From assembly GCF_023278565.1 (NCBI RefSeq), contig NC_064681.1:1-64000 (forward strand): DNA of 64,000 nucleotides, in the 5' to 3' direction. How positions within the stretch are numbered: position 1 is the first letter of the stretch; each line of letters begins with the position of its first letter. The notes under the pieces are model-generated. The model made no database searches. It saw only the letters and a program-made list of their open reading frames with translations, and was not told where the DNA came from. Positions 37,011 through 49,139 of this stretch are shown here, piece by piece. A program made the translations under genes and the position numbers. Source of the stretch: Colletotrichum lupini. Its lineage: Eukaryota; Ascomycota; Sordariomycetes; Glomerellales; Glomerellaceae.

Positions 37011-37759
37011 TAATATAGCGTTTAGTAAAGACTCGGGGTTTAGGGACTTACCTTACTAAAATAGATTAGCTACCTACTTCTTAATAAGACCTTTAGCTAC
37101 TATCTCAAAGCAGATCTTCTTATATATAGCCTATTATATAGTTAATATCGTAAAGAGAATGGGAATAGGAAAGAAGAGGCGAACGTACGACCTAAACGCC
37201 GTTCTACTTCTTAAAAAGAGAAGCCTCGGTACTAGTACCCGCGGTAGGCTTCTTAGCAACGTTAAAGTTTATATTATAAAAATTAAGGGCTTTTTTTTTT
37301 TTATATATATATATATATATATATTTAAGAAAGTAAGCGAGTTTATTATATAGGAGAAGAAAGTAGAAGTCGAAAGGTACTACGGAATTAAGTAGATATA
37401 AATAAGAAAAGAATATTTTATAAGTTTCCGGAGTAGGGCTAGGTAAGGCGGTAGGTAGGGCTACTATTTTTAAGAGCCGTACGTAGTCGGCCGGCCCGCG
37501 GGAGAACGTAAGGTACGTATATATTAAGCGGATATAGTAGTTTAGTAATCCGTTAAATAGGTGCCTCGGGGTTAGCTAAAAGCGAACGAGGTAGGGCGGT
37601 AGTCGGATATATAACGGGCGTATAAGTACGTTTATATCGGATTAGAAGTCTACTTCGACCTCGCTAACCGAGTATAATAATCGCAGCTTACTTAGCGTAC
37701 GGTTAGATTTCTATTTTTATACGTACGTAAAAATAATAGAGTTTAATTATATTCTTTAC
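37011..37759. other. Intergenic with poly-T/(TA)n tract
   Basis: A T12 run joined to about a dozen TA dinucleotides lies at 37291-37326. Around 37.44-37.7 kb GC rises (CCGGCCCGCGGG near 37490) but I could follow no frame. Confidence 0.45.
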
Positions 37760-38395
37760 TAACTCACGGCTCGGACCGATTTTTTAATAATACGGATATT
37801 AAAAATTAGTAACGTATCCTTAGTATTTAAACTGCTATTCTATACGCAAGGTCCTACTTTATATAACCTCTTTTTTATAATAACCGTAGTAAGGTCTTTT
37901 TATACCCGTATCTTATCTATTTTAAACTCGTATATAGCCCAATCTCTCCTACCCTAATAATACCGAGCCTAAATAATACCTATAATATAGGCAAGCCTAT
38001 TACTAACGGCGAGCCCAAAGGTAAGGAGCTTTTTATGGTAAGGATCCTAAAATAGGCGCTTTAGTATTTATCTCTTAGTAACCGTACTAATTACTACCCG
38101 TTTTTAATAAGACTTCTTACGCAAGGCTTTTTTTAGGTAAATAAAGTTAGAAAGTATAACTAAGGGCGAGTATATAACCGCGGCTCTTAAAAATAAGTTA
38201 CCGTTCTATCCCTCTGCGTGCGTCTAGATAGCGAGCTAATATAAGGAAGCCTTTAAACGCGCAAAAAGAGACTTCGTCCTTTATAAAAGTAGCTTACTAA
38301 TTAGCTAAGGCCGCTTACTTATTACTATAACTATAATAAAGCGAGCCGGGCGTAGTTAAGTTCGTAAGTCGAGCGTACCGCGATACTACTTATTA
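37760..38395 (-). pseudogene. Decayed gene fragment (unknown)
   Basis: About 200 minus-strand codons. Landmarks: HAEG followed by NLFLRAAVIYSPLVILSNFI, YLKKALRKKSY, RVVISTVTKR, DPYHKKLLTFGLAVSNRLAY, IIGIIxARYYxGRRDWAIYE, KKRLYKVGPCV. Basic, with alternating hydrophobic segments and His/Arg clusters. It reads like a folded enzyme or nucleic-acid-binding domain; I do not recognise it. Confidence 0.5.
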
Positions 38396-39539
38396 AGGGG
38401 ACCTAAAGCTTATATACTACATATATAATAACCCGAGAATAGTAAGCGAATTTATTAATAAGAAAATCTCCCTAGTACTTCTTAACTAGTTAGTAGTACC
38501 CGATCCCTATAACCGCCGTTAGAGAGACGTAGCTAACTTTTAATAACTTTTTATAACGTAACGGGTATATTAGCGAAGCGTCGAGCGCAGATCCGTAAGT
38601 AAAGCGTACCCCGCCTTATCCTCTAAAAGCCGTATTATATTAAATCGTTAACTAATATATAGGCTAGTTATTTATAAGTAGGCGGCCCGAGGTAAGAAGA
38701 CTATATAAATAGGACGGATAAGAGAACGGCTTTATAGGGGGTTACGGGGGTCTACGTCGTATTAGTATTGTATTTAGAAAAGTTATTTTATAAGGTTGCG
38801 CCGGGTAGTAAAACTAGTAGTTAACGGTAGTAAGTTATAAAATAGCGTTAACCGTTGTATAAGTTTACTATTATAAGGGTTATAGTTATAAATAAAAAAC
38901 CCTATATAGTCCGATTATATTAGTTCTCGTTATATAACTTTACTACGTTAAGTAAACTAATATCTAACGCCCGCGACCTCGAACTACGTATATTTTATAA
39001 AAAAGAAGTATTATTTAAAGCCTAAGAAACGAGCGCGGCTGCGCGTATATTATATTACTTTTTTTTTCTTTTCTTCTTTTTCTTTTTTTTATTTAATATT
39101 TTAATCGTAACTATACTATTAGTTTAGCTACTTAGGCTAGCGTATATACTAATATTAAACAGTGGGCGCTTATATAATCTATTATACTCACAACGCAATA
39201 TGCCTAACTATACTCGGTGAATTTTAATAAATTTTGAGCGTAAGAAACGGCTAGTCGCTATTATAAACTTATCTAGGTAGTATTACGGCAGAACGTACCG
39301 ATTACGGGCGATTTAGAGTATACATACCGTCTATTAATAGTAATAGATAGCTAGGATAGTATTGCTCGGAGATTTCTTTTTTTTTTTTATGTTTTTTTTT
39401 TCAAAATAATATTACTATATAAGTTGCCCATCCTATAGAAAGAATTACTTTTATTTATAAAAAAGCTATTCGTAGTTAGGAACTTAACTATCTATCCCTA
39501 ATCCTCGAGGTACTACTCCCGTATTAAAGATTATATTAA
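38396..39539. other. Intergenic, no gene seen
   Basis: Mixed DNA without a frame I can support. A poly-pyrimidine run occurs at about 39060-39090. The stretch at about 39.15-39.25 kb keeps a few CA and TG pairs and so is less altered. Confidence 0.4.
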
Positions 39540-40800
39540 ACCTAATTAAACTCCCCCCAAAGCCCCTATTCTTAGTAAGATATTCGTATCGTAGCTACTA
39601 TAGGCTGTCCCTTATATACTATCCGAATTATCTACTTCTATAATATTAGCTTCGTTAGAACCGTTCTTAATAATAGAGTATCGTACGTAGTTAATAATAT
39701 TATTAATATAGCTCTCCTTAAGACGCTAAACCTCTTTCGCGGACGGCTACTTAATAATAAGCCGCTCGCTATTAGTAATAGGTCCGATAATAAGCTTATT
39801 AAGTATCTCGGATAGCTAATAAAATAGGCTGCCGTTATACTCGCACGCTACCTCGAGGACTTACTTAATAATAAAGAGGTATTTAATAAAAGTAATATAA
39901 CTAATCCGTAGTTAGTTATTAAAAAGATACTATTCGAGCATAGGAGGGAAGAGTAGACGCGAACTTACCCGCTCTTATTTATTAATAAGAACATAATATT
40001 ACTACGCCCCTAAACGGAAGTAAGGATCTATAAAAATTTAGTAGCCTTAATAATCTTACAAATATCGTCGGCCGAGATACCTAGGTACTACTCGAGCACT
40101 TTTAGGGCGACGGTCTCGTTCTTCTACTCTAGGTAATAGGGCCCGCTATTTAGAACTTTAAACGCCTCTAGGAGGTTCACTTTTAGGGCGGACTCCCGGT
40201 CGGAATCGAGGGTCTTTAGAAGATACTAATAATTATCGTATACTTTAACCCGGGTAAGGTTAAGGTAGATAACTACCGCACCGCTATAGTCTATATATAA
40301 CTAAATAAGGCTAATTCTCTAAATTAGGTTACGGAGTATGCGGGGGTTCGAGGAGTTACCCTAGTACTCAAAACCGGATATAATACTATCTAGGCCCCGA
40401 GCCCCCTTTACTATAGCTATAAGGTTCTTTTTTAAATAGTATAGTAGTATGCTAAAGATTACGTTAAATAGCTTAATCGCCTTATTTACTATACTAACGA
40501 TTACCTCCTTATAGTTAAAAATAATGCGAACGTCTATTTTATAGAGGGTCTTAGCTAAGGATACGGCTATAGTAATAAGCGCTAAACGATCGACCTCTCG
40601 TAATACCGTAATAGGGAGATCGAAGTCGTCCTCTATAGGGGTATGGGTATAAGCGGGGGCGTTAGAGGCGCTCGTAGTACTAGTAATATTATCTTACTCC
40701 TTATCCTTAGACCGCTTCGCGTCCGCGCTTTACTTCTTTAAGGCATCTTAGTAAACCGAGATAGCTTCTATTACTCCCTAAAAAACGTCTAATATTTACT
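39540..40800 (-). pseudogene. Decayed gene, family 1, copy B (unknown)
   Basis: About 410 minus-strand codons. N-terminal: VIEAISVY, SNAPAYTHTPIEDDFDLPIT. Core: VLREVDRLALITIAVSLAKT, VKGARGLDSIISGFEY, YSGAVVIYLNLTRVKVYDNY, LKVNLLEAFKVLNSGPYYLE, LGISADDICKIIKATKFL, NIMFLLINKSG. It is paralogous to 10090-12600: GARGLDSIISG matches GTRDLDIISSG, and the AVVI-LN--RV-VY-xY, AF/IFKVLN-GP and VALK-LE-YL segments match in order. It is about half the length of copy A, so it is 3'-truncated or the rest is unreadable. Function unknown. Confidence 0.6.
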
Positions 40801-41069
40801 AAGGGTTAAGGTCGTACCTATTTACGAGCAGCCGTCTATTCTCTAAGTACTATATAATAAAATTAGATATTAGGAAAGAAACCTCGGCTAGGGTAAAAGA
40901 GAGGGGGGGAGACTAACCTCGTTAATAATATTAGTAACCTTAATACTCTTAGAGGTCTCTACCTCGAGATACTCGCCTTAGTTAGTAGTATTATTATCTA
41001 TAATTCGCTAGAAGTATATTATATAATAGTAAGTTTATATACTACGAGCGGGAGATTTCTTAATAAAAC

Positions 41070-41240
41070 GTATAGCGGGGGGTAGATATATATATATAAG
41101 TAAGAATATATAGATATATATAGGAGAGTGGATATATATATATAAGTATAGGCGCGTTAATATATATATATAAATATAAGTATGGGCGCGTTAATATATA
41201 TATATAAATAAGAATATATAAATATATATAAGAGAGTATA
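41070..41240. repeat. TA-rich tandem repeat, about 50-bp unit
   Basis: Three to four imperfect units combining a TATATATATA block with AAGTAAGAATATATA or a GGCGCGTTAATATA segment; the GGCGCGTTAATATA element appears twice about 46 bp apart. Confidence 0.75.
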
Positions 41241-42975
41241 TATTTTAGTATAAAGTAGAAAAGGAAAAGAGGAAAGGGTAGGAGGAAACTTAATTAGGTA
41301 GAGCGGGGCGGGGGAATAAACCGATTAGAGCGCGCGCTAATAACTAAGTAGGGAGAGAGTAGTCGAGCTACCGTAATAAGTAAGATTCTTAAAGTTATAT
41401 ATAAAAGAAGTTAAAGTTCCGCTAGAAAAAAAGATAAAAGTAGATAAAGGTATTAGGTTTAGCTAGGTTAAGTTAGAAATTAGTAGCGGGGAAGATAAAA
41501 AAAAAAAAGAAAAAAAAAGTAAATACGAGATATATAGCTTAGAGAAATATATAAAAAGTAAAAGTAGGGAGTAACGGGGACTAGTACGAAGAGGAGAGGC
41601 TCCTAGTTAACGTAGTTACTTAGTAAATAATTAAGTAGCGAGTTAGAAGTAGTAAAAGCCTAGATAGTTTTAAAATAGTAAGAAGGAGAGTAGTTAATAA
41701 AACGGAGAAGTAGACCCGGGGACCTTTACGAGATAAAGAGAGACGATACTATTTTAACTTAAACGCTATATGCTAAGAATAAATAGAGCCGCTCCGCTAT
41801 TTTAGTTATTATTTATTTATAAAACTTGCGCGGCGTTATGTTATTATTTATTAAGCGCGCCGGCTCTTTGTACTATAGTACCTCGCATAATTATAAGTAC
41901 TAAATATATAGAGATAAGCGAGTATATAACTAGATACCTAAGGGATTATAGTAGCTAAGCGCTATCTAGATAGTAAGACTAATAAACATAGTACATAGCA
42001 AAATTATAAAAACTACGGTACGGTAGCTTAATAGTATCCGAGCGGCGATATTAAATATAAGAAGGGTTTAAAAACTACGGTAGTTACCTAATATTTAAGT
42101 AATAAAGTTAAAGTCGGGTCTCGTGCTTATAAATAGCTCGTTAGTAAATTGCCGCGTGGGGCGCTATACCGGTCTTATAATAGTTCTAACGTAAGCCCTA
42201 CCCGACCGCGCCCTATATTAATTACGTTATATACGGCTTATTTCTAACTCTTATACTATATAATAGACCCTTTCCCCTTCTCTTATTCTACCTCTCTACT
42301 TTTATCTCTTATATTTAAACCGTACTTTTTATTTTGATATACCTATCTCCCTTTTATATTCTTCCCTCGCCTTTTACTTAAACTTACCTATCTCCCTTTT
42401 ATAAACTTATTATTACTTTTTATTTAGACTTACCCGTCTTAATCCTATATTCTTCCTTTACCTCTTACTTAGACTTATCTATCCTACCCTTATAACCTTC
42501 CCGCGCTTTTTACTTAGACTTGCGCGTTTTATTTTTATAAACTTATAATTACTTTTTATTTAAACTTATCTATCTTACTCTTAATTAATCTCCTAATAAT
42601 ATACATAAGCGGGCTAATATAGAGGATATTACGTTTTTTATTCCTTTTATAAAGTATATTAATACGGTTCGTTATTCCTATTATTATTAAGTACCGAGTC
42701 CCCGGCTAACCCTCGCATCTAATAGGTCGCCCTAAGGTTTATAATAGAAATAGAGAACTTAAATATTATATAGGAGTAGCTAATAAACGCCGTTAAGAAG
42801 TAAATTATAATTTATAATATAGTACGGTTTACTATCCTTAAGAAGCGTAATTATAATAGCGCCGCGGGCGCCGGCTAATAATAGCTTATAATAAAATACT
42901 AAATTAAGGAGCGTAGCGTAGCTAGGCCCCTTAGTAACGACACCCCTCTTAAGGCCGAGGAGCATAAATAAGTAT
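41241..42975. promoter_or_regulatory. Leader of the 43-kb gene, duplicated with it
   Basis: Includes a diverged 27-bp motif (near 42068) and the AATATTTAAGTAATAAAGTT block at about 42092 that matches the 13.5-kb leader. From 42.26 to 42.58 kb it is pyrimidine-rich with imperfect repeats of TTTTTATTTAGACTTACC-like sequence. No coding frame. The layout mirrors the region upstream of 14201. Confidence 0.5.
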
Positions 42976-44494
42976 ACCCATCTTAAATAGCTTCTTAAAA
43001 ACGCCTCCTTACTCTAACTAAAACTTATCTAACGTAGCTACTTATTTTTAATACTACTCCCGCCGCTACCGAGCTTAATTATAATAATAAGGATACGTCT
43101 CGGCCTATTAAAAAAGTCGTCGAACCTTATTAACTAAACTATAATACCCGCTATACTTATTAAAAAACTATTACCTCCGCTACCGCTACCTCCGTATCTA
43201 AGCTAAGCTATAAAAAGAAGAGTAAGATTAAAAATATAAACCTATAATACTACAGAGCCGTTAAAATATTAAAAAGATTTAACGAGCAAGCTATAAGCCG
43301 GATACTAAACGAGTTTAGTATAACCCTCGAGACCCTCGAGTTCTAGTATTATAACACTTCTAAGTAGCTAGACGCTAACAACGCTTATAAATTTACGATA
43401 TTTTACTTTAGTACTATAATTAATAACTTTAAAGCTAACTTAATTAGGGTAATAGAATACGTAAATATAATTAAAATAGATATTTATATTAGCGCGAAGC
43501 TCGCTTAGCTATTTTATAGCGCCGCCCTAAGTAATAATAGCGGCGACCCGCTACTAAAAAAGTTCTATAATATCGCTAAGCTATTTAGTATTACTATTAA
43601 AGAGGACGCTAAGGCTAGTACTAGCGCGGCGTAATTATACGAACTACTCCTCCTCGTTAAAATCTTTATAATAAAATCGGAGATCGACGCCCTAGTTAAG
43701 ACCCCTAGGGGCGATACTTTAATAAAATAGTTCGTTAAGAGGGGTAATATTATTAAGGGCCCTAGTAATACTAACGCTAAGCTCCTAAAAAAGGCTATAT
43801 ATAATAACCTAAACCTTAACCCGAAGTAGTACTTAGCTAAGGCAAAGGATATAATTATACCTAGGGCGTTAATAAACGCTTTTAGCTAGGGTGGGCTAAT
43901 ATTCTATTTATAAACTAAAAGCGGGTACGTTAACGCCTCCCGAACCCCCGACCCTTAAACGCTCTTACTAACGATTTTTTTAAGAACCGGTCTCTCTTAC
44001 TATTTACGGGCTATAATACGCTCGCTACTGTCTTTACCTACTTAAAAACGAATAATAATAGCGTCTTTAGTTACCTAGCCGCCCTTAGCTTAAACTTCTA
44101 TACCCGCTCGACGTATTTAAAGGGTTCGATAAAGAATAGTAAAAAAGCGGTCCCTAACCCCGGAGTACCTTAGGTTATCTATTCTAGCTAGGCCGGGAGA
44201 CTACCTAATACGGCCGGGCTTTAGCTAATAAAGGAGCGACGGGTCTCTTCGAAAACTATATATAAGATTACGGTAGAGGAGCTACTAAGATATAACTAAG
44301 TTAACTATATCTAGCGCCCCGAAAGCGTCGGCAGGTTCGCGCTAGTTAAAAAAGTACTATACTCCGAAGAGGAATTAGAAAACGATAATAATAATTAAGA
44401 TACCGATAGAGACGACGAGGATCTAAATACTAATAGAGATAACGAGGATCTAGATACTAATAAAAATAACGAGGACGGCTCGTTATTTAGCTAA
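42976..44494 (+). pseudogene. Decayed gene, family 2, copy B (unknown)
   Basis: Plus-strand frame starting near an ATA (from ATG) that opens IPILNSFLKTPP. Best segments: ANNAYKFTIFYFSTIINNFK; LFSITIKEDAKAST; LNLNPKxYLAKAKDIIIPRA; ALINAFSxGGLIF; after a possible 60-bp intron (GTACGT at 43925, end about 43984) NRSLLLFTGYN, VFSYLAALSLNFYTRSTYL, RLPNTAGL and VEELLRYN. It ends in an acidic repeat, DEDLNTNRDNEDLDTNKNNE. Paralogous to 14201-15965; copy A lacks the acidic tail. Confidence 0.62.
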
Positions 44495-44639
44495 AGCGTC
44501 TACGTATCCCCAGGAGGAGGGGTTTAGAAATAGGCGTTTAGCTCGAGGTTTTTATTTATATTAGTATTAGGCGGTTTAGGATATCTCGGTATTAGAGTTA
44601 CGGTTCCGGGTTTATAGTTAATTTTTACGCTTAGGTTAT

Positions 44640-45030
44640 ACGATAATATTATAGTAAGATGCTATATTTATAAATAAGAAAATAAGACTATGCTTTATAA
44701 CCCGACGGCGGTTTATTAGTTTATATATATAGAAGCTAAGTTAGGTCTATTAGGTAGCGGATAGTCGCCCGCGATTTATTAATAATTTAATTACGTAACG
44801 GCGCTATATAAGAAATATAGGGGCTAGGTTATATAGTAATCTCGGCTTAAAATCCTCGCTAAGCGATCCGAGGCATAGCCGCTATCGTAAAGTAAAATAT
44901 TAAACCGTTAAATACTACTATTAGTTATATATAGACCGTCGCTTATTACTATCGACTACTTAAAACTTAGGGCGGGAATCTCGCTCGGGGAGGATAAATA
45001 GTATTACGAATTTACTAATAACTCTTAAGT
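44640..45030 (+). pseudogene. Decayed gene fragment, unknown
   Basis: About 125 plus-strand codons: KTMLYNPTAVY, FIYIEAKLGLLGSG, FNYVTALYKKYRG, SRLKILAKRSEA, ILLLVIYRPSLITIDYLKLR. It follows the family 2 gene after about 150 bp and might be a separate gene or a distal exon. No family recognised. Confidence 0.4.
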
Positions 45031-45169
45031 CTTAAAAGCATTGTTTATTAAAGAAGAAAGGGGAGGATTTCTATTATAACGTAACTTGCTACGAGGACTA
45101 TATTAGTATTAAAAAAACGCCGCGACACTAACCTAAATAATAATAAAAGACTAGATAAACACGCCGTTT

Positions 45170-46250
45170 AAGTACTCAAAACAATGCTAGGGGCTACTAA
45201 TAAATAATCTCTAAGCCGTTATGTACCTATTTAATATAGTTAAAGTAATCCGGGTAGCTATTGCCCGTACTATAAAAAAAGTTAAGTCGAGAGAACATAG
45301 TCTTATATACTTCGAGTAATCGCTCTTTTTTATATAACTACTCGTCGCTGCTTAGGTCGTCCTACTACTTATAATCTCTTATAATCGTACTACCCGTTAA
45401 GAGTCGCTATAAAAATAAAATAACGAGGGGCGGGCTAAGGAGCGTTAAGCCCTAATTAGGATACGTATATACGAACTTAAAATCGATCTTTAAAAAGCCG
45501 AGTACTTAGTACGCTAACGTATAAAATAGGTCTCTATTATTATTAACGCGGGTAATACCGTTATATTAGAGGATGCGCAGGCTAAGTAGTATAGATAGTA
45601 AATAAGCGAACTCCTCCGCGGTCTACTTAATAACCTTCTAGTCGACGTCGTTAGGGATCCCTATAAAAAAGAGGGAGACTAGCTTAGCAAGCTTCCTAAA
45701 GGGGGCGAGCCCCCTCGTATTAATAATATAAAAAACGCCGAGCTATAAATAAGCGAGCTTAGTAAAATACTTAAGAGCGGCTATAATATAAGGAGTCGTT
45801 ATTAGGACTACTAGGGCGGATAGCGTAGGGAAGAACGCTTTCTCGCTTACTTAAGGGGTAAGCTAGTAGCCCTATACTTAGGAGCTAAGTAAAGCTAACT
45901 CGCAGAGCGCGGGCGCATACTTTAATAACTATACTAAGCGCCCGGGTACGGTAATATTCTCGCCCTAAGTAATACGTACTACGCATAGGGCTGGCTACTC
46001 CGGTACGAACTCGCCCTAATATAGCGAAGTAAAAGCGCTAAAATTGAGGTTAATTACTTTTAGCGTTTTAAACTCGCCGAGATAAAAAGAGAGCGGTAGG
46101 CTTAGCTTATTACCTAGGGCGCTCTCTTAGTAATATTATTAATAAACGCAAAGCTCTCTTAATATTCCCTATATTACTATATTATAAATCTACTTCTTAT
46201 TCTTAAGATATATATTATAGAAGTTATCTAGGACCTAGAGCTTAGAAAAG
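45170..46250 (-). pseudogene. Decayed gene (unknown)
   Basis: Clearest at 45.2-45.75 kb on the minus strand: SILLSSLIYSSAFFILLI, GLTLLSPPLVILFLxRLLTG, STIIRDYK, ERLLEVYKTMFSRLNFFYST, GNSYPDYFNYIK. The first part looks like a hydrophobic or membrane-spanning region. The upstream half (to 46.25 kb) is less certain. Convergent with the plus-strand fragment before it. Confidence 0.45.
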
Positions 46251-46606
46251 CGTAGCCCGAAATACTTAGCTACGGCGCCGTATTTAATCCTTAAAATAAA
46301 CTATTCTTAAACATAGCGTCGCTCTTTAGCTACTTACTAGACGTTCTCTAGCTACTTTAATTTTAATAAGAAGAGGGGTAGGGCGAGGCTCTACTATTCG
46401 TAGTTAACTTAGTATAGGTTACTTAGGCTCTCGTAATTAAGCTACTTAGTAATAGTAAGCTTTAGCTCTATTAAGAACTAGGAGATTTAGAGTAGTATAA
46501 TAGAAGTATTAAATAGAAATCGTTAGTAAGGTTACTAAGTATATAGATCTATATAGGGACTTATTAAAGGATACTTATCTAAGTAGGAGCTATATATAAA
46601 GAGTTA

Positions 46607-46862
46607 GCGACGCGGGGTACGCAGAGGCCGTAATAAGGAATAGCTATAAAAATAAGTAAGATAAGAAAAGGTATATAAGAGTAAGATAGATATAAAAAAG
46701 ACTTATATTATATATAAGTTATTTAAAAAAACTTAGCGCTATAGGGCACGCGAAGGCCGGGTTAGTAAATAGCTATAAAGATAGTAAAATAAGAAGGGGT
46801 ATACGAGAGTAAGATAGAAATAAGAAAGACTTATATTATATATAAGTTATTTATAAAAAGAA
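46607..46862. repeat. 129-bp tandem duplication
   Basis: Two adjacent copies, 46607-46735 and 46736-46862, sharing an ATAGCTATAAAxATA block and ending in ACTTATATTATATATAAGTT. Differences are mostly transitions. Likely non-coding; short frames crossing it are chance. Confidence 0.85.
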
Positions 46863-47099
46863 AAAAAGTAGGAGAAGAGATATTATAAGGACGAAAGCCC
46901 GGAGCCGCTATAAAACTATAAAAGTAGAAAAGGTAAGAAGGGCTAGGTAAGAGGTTAAAAACGGCGATATTAAAGTTAATAGTTAGGTAATTCGCGGAGT
47001 AAGTCCGAACGTTTACGGCCCGGCGCATATTTTTAAAAAGAACGTAAGATATTAGTATACTACGGTAGTCTAAAGATCGTATAGAGATAACTATATCTT

Positions 47100-47560
47100 T
47101 ATAAAATAGTTATTAAAAGGGCATAGCTCTAGCTTACGTCGCGTCCCGTAATTTATTATTATTAAATATTAAACGACCTATAGAGCGTAACTTAGAAGGA
47201 ATTCTTAAATTGCGCCGCAATACGAGTTTTTTAAACCGGCCCCTACCCTAAATTTATTAAATCGATTTACTATCGGATACTATTATATAGATACCATAGC
47301 TAAGTAATACGCTAGTTTATACGGGATAGTAAGTTACTTATTTAACGAGGCCGATAGCGGGATAGCGTAAACGAGTTAATTATTAATCTACGACTTATTT
47401 CGTAAGAATAGTAATATATTACGGCGTTTTATTAAAAAGGGGTAGATAACTATCTTTTTTTAAAATAATTACTAGCTTAGAGTAGGCTAACGGGAATAAG
47501 ATATTAACTACGCCGTATTTTCTTTAATACGAGCTATCGTCCCCGGCTTTTATATCGCTA
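47100..47560 (+). pseudogene. Decayed fragment sharing a motif with 51 kb
   Basis: Poorly readable except its end, FFKIITSLExANGNKILTTP (47457-47520). The same segment, FFKIITNLEKTNRNKVVTTT, ends another fragment near 51.35 kb, and the DNA is alignable over about 70 bp. So two related, otherwise diverged gene pieces exist 3.8 kb apart in the same orientation. Confidence 0.4.
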
Positions 47561-47829
47561 CCGCCCAAGCTTAGTCTTACTGTTTATAATATTTATAGTT
47601 TATAGTACCTATAGTTTATTATATTTATACTATCCGCATAGTCTTTAGTACCTATAATACTTATATTATTACGTTACTTAGAGCTTAACTAGAGTCTCGT
47701 AGCATACTTAGATCCTCTATATCTCTCTTCTTATATAGGGACGACCTTTTTACTATACGTTATATACCCGTTTTTTATAAAAATGCCGCTTGTCCTATAT
47801 CTGCTTACTAGCTACTAGGCCGGTAATAC

Positions 47830-48560
47830 CCGTTACTAAATTTTACTACGCTATATAATTCATAACCTTTATAAAGTAGCTACTACTATAAACGAGGCCC
47901 TCTAGGCCTCGGTAATAGGTAAAAAGATTAATACTTATATAATCTATAGCGGTACTATAGTTATTATTTACTAGGACGATACGGACGTAGCTATTATTTA
48001 TAACGTTCTCTTTTACGGCTCCTTTAAAAAGGTCGTTAACCTGGATATTAAATACTATATTTAGTTTATAAACGAGCTCGGGAGATATACGATCTACGAT
48101 ACCTTAAAGATTCTAAGCAAGGCTCCTAGGAATATTTATAACCTCTAAGAATACTTTGAGAGGGCCTAGGAGATAGATATCGTCGTAAGTACCGGCCCTT
48201 ATATAGCTACGACTCGTTTTAGGCCCGTGTTATTAACCGATTTTACTATTTTAGATTACTAAAACTATCGTTTTTATCCTATTTACCTCCGTATTCGAAT
48301 CTAAGTAGGTCCCGGTATAGTATATAAGCGACCTTATACCTCGTAGGTATAACGACTTATAGAGGGCGTCTCGTAAGGAGTAGGCTTTAGTAACGTTATA
48401 CTATGCGTTTCTTTAAGTATCTCGTTAGCGAGGTCTATTATAAAATATAAATCTCTCTCGACGCCTAAGATATTCGAACTCGAGCTATTAGGAGATTAAA
48501 AAGGAATATATCTAAGCTTTACCTTACGTAGCTACTTAATTCTATTTATATCTAACCTAG
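47830..48560 (+). pseudogene. Decayed gene, about 240 codons (unknown)
   Basis: Plus-strand frame: YIIHNLYKVATTINEAL, SVIGKKINTYIIYSGTIVII, DDTDVAIIYNVLFYGSFKKV, FINELGRYTIYDTLKILSKA, EIDIVVSTGPYIATTRFRPV, SLSTPKIFELELLGD. Breaks are TAA/TAG only. Alternating beta-like segments suggest a compact globular protein. Upstream (47.58-47.68 kb) there is a TATAGT/TATACT-rich repetitive stretch. Not recognised. Confidence 0.5.
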
Positions 48561-49139
48561 ATATATCTTAAAGAGTTCGCGCTCCGTCCTTAATTTTAAA
48601 AAAAATAATAGCTACTAGTTTTTAGATAACGTTTAATATATATTTAGGTTAAACCCGAGCGTTATTATAATCTTTTTATTAGCTTCTTAGATTACGTAGT
48701 AATATCTTATATTTTTTAGGTCGGCCACGCTTCCCTAGCGATGTACATAGACGAGGGTAAGTAATAATATATTCTTAAAATAACTACTATCCCGAGATTA
48801 TAAAGGTTTTAGATAAGTCTACGGACGTCTAGCGACGATAATAAAATATACTTAGGCAGAGTAAGGTCATAAGATAGGAGTTAATTTTACTATATATAAG
48901 TACCTAACTAATAAGATCTGCTAATTTTTAAATCTTAAATAAGTAACTATTATATAACTTAATAAGAGGGGCGAGCGAGCGACAGGAAAAAAAGGTAGTA
49001 AGTAATAAAAAAAAAAAGTAACGAGCGACGGGAAAAAAAAGTAGCGAGTAATAAGAAAAAAAAGAAATAAGTACGATATAAAAAAAAGATAGAGGGCGAG
49101 GAGGCGGACTATATATAATAAGGGCACGGGGCCTATTTA
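48561..49139. other. Intergenic with A/G-rich tract
   Basis: From about 48965 to 49100 the plus strand is rich in A and G runs (AAAAAAAAAGTAACGAGCGA and similar, with several GCGA steps). No coding frame seen. Confidence 0.5.

Noticed and set aside
39700..40150. A plus-strand frame reading LKTLNLFRGRLLNNKPLAIS and onwards
   Set aside because: It is antisense to the better-supported minus-strand family 1 gene, which continues coherently on both sides and has a paralogue. RIP-shaped DNA can leave readable frames on the opposite strand.
46831..47028. A 65-codon minus-strand frame at the end of the 129-bp duplication
   Set aside because: Low-complexity Ser/Tyr/Phe translation overlapping a tandem repeat; no supporting features.
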